Made by a program: the position numbers and the translations under genes. Shown one piece after another: positions 59,760 to 64,000 of a stretch of 64,000 bases of DNA; position 1 is the first letter of the stretch; the number at the start of each line of letters is the position of its first letter. The notes under the pieces are model-generated. The model made no database searches and was not told the DNA's origin. It saw only the letters and a list, made by a program, of their open reading frames with translations. The DNA comes from Vibrio parahaemolyticus (lineage in GTDB: Bacteria > Pseudomonadota > Gammaproteobacteria > Enterobacterales > Vibrionaceae), in contig NZ_UHIL01000001.1 in NCBI RefSeq assembly GCF_900460535.1, positions 3,038,001 to 3,102,000 of the forward strand, given 5' to 3'.

Positions 59760-60974
59760 TTGAAACTGAAACTTAGCCTAACTGCACTGGCTCTAATGGG
59801 CCAAACAGCCGCACATGCCGCTCCTCTGCTAGTTGATTTTGATGACAGCGAGCGCGAAGAACGCGTTCAGGCGAGCAACGCTTGGCTGGAAATTGATACT
59901 CAGGCATTTTCAAATAATATTCAGTTGCTTCAGAAGGATCTAAAGGGCAACACTCAGATCTGTGCCATCATGAAGGCTGACGCGTACGGTAACGGTATCG
60001 CAGGCCTGATGCCTAGCATCATCGCGAACAACGTTGCATGTGTAGGTATCACCAGTAATGAAGAAGCTCGCGTAGTGCGTGAGCATGGCTTCGAAGGCAA
60101 GATCATGCGTGTCCGTGCGGCTAGCCGCAACGAAATTGAAAACGGCGTACAGTACGAAATCGAAGAGCTGATTGGCACTAAGATGCAGGCGGATCAAATC
60201 ATCGAGATTGCATACAACTACAATACCGTTATTCCTGTTCACCTTGCTCTGAATACTTCAGGCATGGGTCGTAATGGTCTGGATCTGACAACATATGAAG
60301 GTCAGGTTGAAGGTGTGGAAATCGCAAGCGATCCTAACCTAAAAATCGTAGGTATGATGACCCACTTCCCGAATGAAGGTCTTGATGAAATCCGCCGCAA
60401 GGTTGACCGTTTCAAAGTAGAAACAAAGTGGCTAATGGACAGCGCAGGTCTGAAACGTAAAGACATCACACTGCACGTGGCTAACTCTTACATCACGCTA
60501 AATCTTCCTGAAGCACATCTGGATATGGTTCGTCCTGGCGGCATGCTGTACGGTGACTACCCTGCAACCCTACCTTACGAGCGCATCGTGTCTTTCAAAA
60601 CACGCGTAGCATCACTGCACTTCTTCCCTGCAGGCAGCACAATCGGCTACGGCAGCACTAAAGTTTTAGAGCGTGACTCTATCCTGGCTAACCTGCCTAT
60701 CGGCTACTCAGACGGTTTCGCCCGTTCGCTAAGCAACAAAGCTGACGTTCTGATCAACGGTCAGCGTGCTCGCGTAATGGGTAAAGCGTCAATGAACACT
60801 ACTATGGTTGATGTCACTGACATCATTGGTGTTCAGGCAAACGACGAAGTAGTTGTATTTGGCCGCCAAGGCTTTGAAGAAATCACAGCAGAAGAAACCG
60901 AAGAGAAAAGCGGTCGTATTCTGCCTGAGCACTACACTATCTGGGGTGCAACTAACCCTCGCGTTTACCGTTAA
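59760..60974 (+). CDS. Periplasmic broad-spectrum amino acid racemase (BsrV type)
   Basis: The start is a TTG at 59760 with AGGAGATAT just upstream, giving 404 residues. It has a signal peptide (KLKLSLTALALMGQTAAHA, cleavage after residue 20) and a PLP-dependent alanine racemase fold with the cofactor lysine K72 in MKADAYGNG. The later GYGSTKV segment carries the second catalytic residue, a tyrosine. The export signal and length match V. cholerae BsrV. That enzyme makes non-canonical D-amino acids such as D-Met and D-Leu that are incorporated into peptidoglycan and affect biofilm and cell-wall synthesis. The TTG start may tune expression. Terminator follows. Confidence 0.88.
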   Translation: MKLKLSLTALALMGQTAAHAAPLLVDFDDSEREERVQASNAWLEIDTQAFSNNIQLLQKDLKGNTQICAIMKADAYGNGIAGLMPSIIANNVACVGITSNEEARVVREHGFEGKIMRVRAASRNEIENGVQYEIEELIGTKMQADQIIEIAYNYNTVIPVHLALNTSGMGRNGLDLTTYEGQVEGVEIASDPNLKIVGMMTHFPNEGLDEIRRKVDRFKVETKWLMDSAGLKRKDITLHVANSYITLNLPEAHLDMVRPGGMLYGDYPATLPYERIVSFKTRVASLHFFPAGSTIGYGSTKVLERDSILANLPIGYSDGFARSLSNKADVLINGQRARVMGKASMNTTMVDVTDIIGVQANDEVVVFGRQGFEEITAEETEEKSGRILPEHYTIWGATNPRVYR

Positions 60975-60995
60975 ACGGCAAGTGCAATAATCACC

Positions 60996-61024
60996 AAGGC
61001 CAGTCTCATACTGGCCTTTTTTAT
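60996..61024 (+). terminator. Terminator of the racemase gene
   Basis: AAGGCCAG and CTGGCCTT form an 8-bp stem with a 7-base loop, followed by a T-run. Confidence 0.88.
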
Positions 61025-61223
61025 GTCTATTGTTTAATAAAGTCATTCCATCAAAACGATAAATAAGATCATCGCCAATTTGATCGTTTTTTCTCACCAT
61101 TTGGCTCATCGTCGCGCTCCAAACCAGAAGCAGATGTTCAATGTAAATTTGTCGACACGAACGATCCTTTTTGTTCGCTTTGCAGGATAAGTCTATGCAT
61201 ACTCCGCTGCTTTGGAGGTCAAG

Positions 61224-61721
61224 ATGCATACAACATTCGAACAAATTTTCGATCTTGGCCCATTCAGTTGGCCTGCCCTATTTTGCTGTGCCATCAATGG
61301 GTTAATGATTGGCATAGAACGCCAAACCCGTGGTAAACCAGTAGGTATTCGCACAGCAATTCTCATTATTTCAGGCACCTACCTGTTTATGTCGATGGCA
61401 GTGTCATTATCACCAAACACGCTCGACCAAGCTCGTGTGCTTGGTCAGATAATTACTGGCGTCGGCTTCTTGGGTGCAGGCGTGATGATGACGCTGGATG
61501 GCAAAATCCATGGCGTCACTTCGGCAGCCGTCATTTGGGTACTGGCAGGGCTCGGTTTGATGATCGGCCTCGGTTACTTAATGCAATCGGTCGTGATTAC
61601 CTTGCTTGCGTTGAGCGTTCTGCTTGGCGTGGATAAAGCAGAAAACCGTATCAAGGCGTTACGTCGCGGTGTTCATCAAAAAATTCAGCAGCGCAAAACC
61701 TCCTCTCGCTTGATCAAATAA
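61224..61721 (+). CDS. MgtC/SapB-family membrane protein
   Basis: The ATG at 61224 follows GGAGG in TTGGAGGTCAAG and gives 165 residues. The protein has four or five hydrophobic helices and the MgtC/SapB signatures LMIGIERQTRGKPVGIRT near residue 29 and GVGFLGAGVMM near 87. The C-terminal ACT-like domain of virulence MgtC is absent, so this is a short SapB-type member. MgtC proteins act in magnesium adaptation and modulate ATP synthase in some bacteria; the role here is unknown. Confidence 0.85.
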   Translation: MHTTFEQIFDLGPFSWPALFCCAINGLMIGIERQTRGKPVGIRTAILIISGTYLFMSMAVSLSPNTLDQARVLGQIITGVGFLGAGVMMTLDGKIHGVTSAAVIWVLAGLGLMIGLGYLMQSVVITLLALSVLLGVDKAENRIKALRRGVHQKIQQRKTSSRLIK

Positions 61722-61753
61722 GAGAATGGTTGGCCTGTTTCAATTTTCCAATA

Positions 61754-61782
61754 AAAAAGCCCGCGAACATCGCGGGCTTTTT
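61754..61782. terminator. Bidirectional terminator after the MgtC-like gene
   Basis: AAAAAGCCCGCG and CGCGGGCTTTTT form a 12-bp stem with a 5-base loop between convergent genes. Confidence 0.93.
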
Positions 61783-61803
61783 GGTATCTGGCTTTCGCTA
61801 AGA

Positions 61804-62367
61804 TTATTTAGCGAAGTTGATGATAGGGAAACATTTGAAGAAGCCGTTATCCGCACAGTTCAACAGACCAATTTGCACGCCATCGATTTGGTCAGTCATG
61901 TTGAAGAAGCCAAGTTGGAAGTTAGACTTTTTAGAAATACTCGCCAGACCAACGTCTGCCATGGTGTAACCTTCTGAGTAGTTCACCGCACTCCAGTTTA
62001 GGCCTTTCACGTTGTTCGTGATGTTTACCGCACCAAAGTTCACACCGGTTGTTTGGCCTTGGTTCCAGTTAACCAAACCAAGTGACGCACCTTTCATTTC
62101 TTGGTTTACTTTCGCTGCCCCAAAGAACAGACCGAAGTTCACACCCGTAGTACGGTCAGTTTCAGACATACCTAGAACAGAGAAGTCGACGCCTTTTACT
62201 TCGTTTACTTGGCCATGTAGTACCGCCAAACGAACACCACCAACAGCAGAGTTTGATGGAGCGTTAGTATGGTCGATCGTTGAAAACATCACAGGGGTGC
62301 TGTTCGCAAGAGCAACAGGTGATGCGATAGTGGCTGCAACAGCCAATGACGTCATAAGCTTTTTCAT
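61804..62367 (-). CDS. VC2662-like exported protein with beta-type repeats
   Basis: The ATG at 62367 (GGAG upstream) gives 187 residues with a signal peptide (KKLMTSLAVAATIASPVALA). The mature part is built of short repeats such as GVNFGLFFG, GASLGLVNW, GVNFGAVNI, GLNWSAVNY, FQLGFFNM and GVQIGLLNC. Each is about 20 residues, typical of beta-strand stacks in LA_2272-like surface repeat proteins. Vibrio cholerae has a similar protein (VC2662) close to groEL. Location is probably periplasmic or outer surface; the function is unknown. Confidence 0.75.
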   Translation of the reverse strand: MKKLMTSLAVAATIASPVALANSTPVMFSTIDHTNAPSNSAVGGVRLAVLHGQVNEVKGVDFSVLGMSETDRTTGVNFGLFFGAAKVNQEMKGASLGLVNWNQGQTTGVNFGAVNITNNVKGLNWSAVNYSEGYTMADVGLASISKKSNFQLGFFNMTDQIDGVQIGLLNCADNGFFKCFPIINFAK

Positions 62368-62604
62368 TTTTATCTCCATGATGGTAAGCAGTAATTTACA
62401 ACATAGTGTAATGTTCAGATTTTGCGCTATTCGGACACAAAAAGTGTTAGCAATAGGTCATATTTAACAATCTGACTATCCTAGAAAAAAATTCATCTCA
62501 GTTATTTTTCTGTTTTTCCACTGACGCTGCCGGAACGCATCCCTCACAATTCACATCTTCTTTTACCTGCACTGAAAAATGCACAGTGGGCAAACGCCAG
62601 ACGC

Positions 62605-62635
62605 AAAAAAGCCGAGGTTCACACCTCGGCTTTTT
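62605..62635 (-). terminator. Terminator of groEL
   Basis: AAAAAGCCGAGGT and ACCTCGGCTTTTT form a 13-bp stem with a 4-base loop; the minus strand continues with Ts. Confidence 0.93.
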
Positions 62636-62666
62636 GTTCTACTCAGCTTGGAATAGCGCGGGATGA

Positions 62667-64000
62667 TTACATCATGCCCATGCCACCCATACCGCCCATA
62701 CCACCCATGTCAGGCATGCCTGCGCTTTCTTTTTGTGGTAGGTCAGTTACCATCGCTTCTGTTGTGATCATTAGACCAGCGACAGACGCTGCAAATTGTA
62801 GAGCGCTACGAGTTACTTTAGTTGGGTCTAGGATACCCATCTCTAGCATGTCACCGTATTCACCCGTCGCTGCGTTGTAGCCGTAAGAACCTTCACCCGC
62901 TTTCACGTTGTTCGCAACAACAGAGTCTTCGTCACCTGCGTTCTTCGTGATTTGACGGATTGGCGCTTCCATTGCGCGAAGCGCAACGCGGATACCAACG
63001 TTTTGTTCTTCGTTGTCGCCTTCTAGGTCAACAATCTTAGATGCAGCGCGGATTAGTGCAACACCACCACCAGCAACTACGCCTTCTTCAACCGCTGCGC
63101 GAGTCGCGTGTAGCGCGTCTTCTACGCGGTCTTTTTTCTCTTTCATTTCAACTTCAGTCGCTGCACCAACTTTGATTACTGCAACACCGCCAGCCAGTTT
63201 AGCAACACGCTCTTGTAGTTTCTCTTTGTCGTAGTCTGAAGTTGCGTCTTCGATTTGTTGACGAATTTGAGCAACGCGGCCTTGGATCATCGCTTCTTCA
63301 CCCGCACCATCGATGATGGTTGAGTTTTCTTTCGTGATGCTTACGCGCTTAGCCTGACCTAGATCTTCAAGCGTTACTTTTTCTAGTTCTAGACCGATTT
63401 CTTCAGAAATCACAGTACCGCCAGTTAGGATAGCGATGTCTTGTAGCATTGCTTTACGACGGTCACCAAAACCAGGCGCTTTAACCGCAGCAACTTTCAC
63501 GATGCCACGCATGTTGTTCACAACCAATGTCGCTAGTGCTTCGCCTTCTACGTCTTCTGCGATGATTAGCAGTGGACGAGATGCTTTTGCTACTGCTTCT
63601 AGAGTTGGTAGAAGCTCACGAATGTTTGAGATCTTCTTATCAACTAGAAGGATGAATGGGTTTTCTAGCTCAACGCTGCCCGCTTCTTGGTTGTTGATGA
63701 AGTAAGGAGATAGGTAACCGCGATCGAACTGCATACCTTCTACTACGTCTAGCTCGTCTTGTAGAGCCTGACCTTCTTCAACAGTGATAACACCGTCGCG
63801 GCCAACGCGTTCCATTGCTTCAGCAATGATGTTACCTACGCTTGCGTCAGAGTTCGCAGAGATAGTACCAACCTGAGCGATTGCTTTGGTGTCGTTACAC
63901 TCAACAGAAAGCTCTTTTAGTTGCTCTACTGCCGCTGCAACAGCTTTGTCGATACCGCGCTTAAGATCCATTGGGTTCATACCCGCTGCAACTGCTTTTA
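62667..64000 (-). CDS. groEL: 60 kDa chaperonin GroEL, partial (N-terminus outside window)
   Basis: About 444 codons of the chaperonin are present. The window ends inside the equatorial domain, and the true start lies to the right, so the ATG at 63980 is internal (it codes for the M in [12 protein letters not shown]). The apical domain and the hinge DLGQAKRV follow. The protein ends with the Gly-Met tail [13 protein letters not shown]. GroEL folds proteins inside its double ring with GroES. groES would be expected just beyond the right edge. Confidence 0.97.
   Translation of the reverse strand, partial: KAVAAGMNPMDLKRGIDKAVAAAVEQLKELSVECNDTKAIAQVGTISANSDASVGNIIAEAMERVGRDGVITVEEGQALQDELDVVEGMQFDRGYLSPYFINNQEAGSVELENPFILLVDKKISNIRELLPTLEAVAKASRPLLIIAEDVEGEALATLVVNNMRGIVKVAAVKAPGFGDRRKAMLQDIAILTGGTVISEEIGLELEKVTLEDLGQAKRVSITKENSTIIDGAGEEAMIQGRVAQIRQQIEDATSDYDKEKLQERVAKLAGGVAVIKVGAATEVEMKEKKDRVEDALHATRAAVEEGVVAGGGVALIRAASKIVDLEGDNEEQNVGIRVALRAMEAPIRQITKNAGDEDSVVANNVKAGEGSYGYNAATGEYGDMLEMGILDPTKVTRSALQFAASVAGLMITTEAMVTDLPQKESAGMPDMGGMGGMGGMGMM

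Overview
This 64 kb window is chromosomal DNA of a Vibrio (Gammaproteobacteria). The gene content is that of the large chromosome: crp, the nsrR/hmp pair, the sodium-motor gene motX beside purA, the mutL-miaA-hfq-hflX-hflK-hflC block, frdABCD, efp/epmA/epmB, a BsrV-type racemase and groEL. MotX, the GlyGly-CTERM nuclease and the VC2662-like protein point to Vibrio. The Harveyi clade is a guess from remembered gene order, not something demonstrated here. I see no insertion sequence, prophage, integron or CRISPR array.

Layout. 0-14 kb: prkB, crp, a DUF1338 oxygenase, the arginine succinyltransferase genes astD-astA-astC (astB and astE absent), pabA, a large secreted nuclease, a small lipoprotein, trpS and gph. 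14-31 kb: the RNA/stress block rlmB-rnr-nsrR (minus strand), hmp, motX, purA, a YjeT-like peptide, hflC-hflK-hflX-hfq-miaA-mutL-amiB-tsaE. 31-37 kb: queG, a 620-bp non-coding region with DnaA boxes, a 13-gene array of tRNA-Gly(GCC) and initiator tRNA-fMet genes, then orn, rsgA and psd. 37-42 kb: a DASS transporter, a chemoreceptor and an EamA transporter. 42-52 kb: gpmI, a rhodanese, secB, gpsA, cysE, envC, a DHH protein and the epmA-vanZ-tetR operon. 52-64 kb: frdABCD, an SPFH protein, divergent efp/epmB, a decayed chemoreceptor gene, a BsrV-like racemase, an MgtC-like protein, a VC2662-like protein and groEL, which runs off the right edge.

Regulation readable from the DNA: two tandem NsrR-type operators before hmp; a near-perfect sigma-28 promoter before motX; CRP-like sites before crp, the nuclease gene and frdA; an ARG-box-like palindrome before astC; a TATAAT promoter with a GC-rich discriminator for the tRNA array; and many rho-independent terminators, several bidirectional between convergent genes.

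The most interesting non-coding observation lies between queG and the tRNA array. It holds two perfect DnaA boxes facing each other 10 bp apart, a third consensus box and two one-mismatch boxes. This is the same gene context (orn, tRNA-Gly genes, queG) in which Escherichia coli carries datA, the site that promotes DnaA-ATP hydrolysis, so it is a candidate Vibrio counterpart. The second is the tRNA array itself, which carries internal segmental duplications and two initiator tRNA sequence types.
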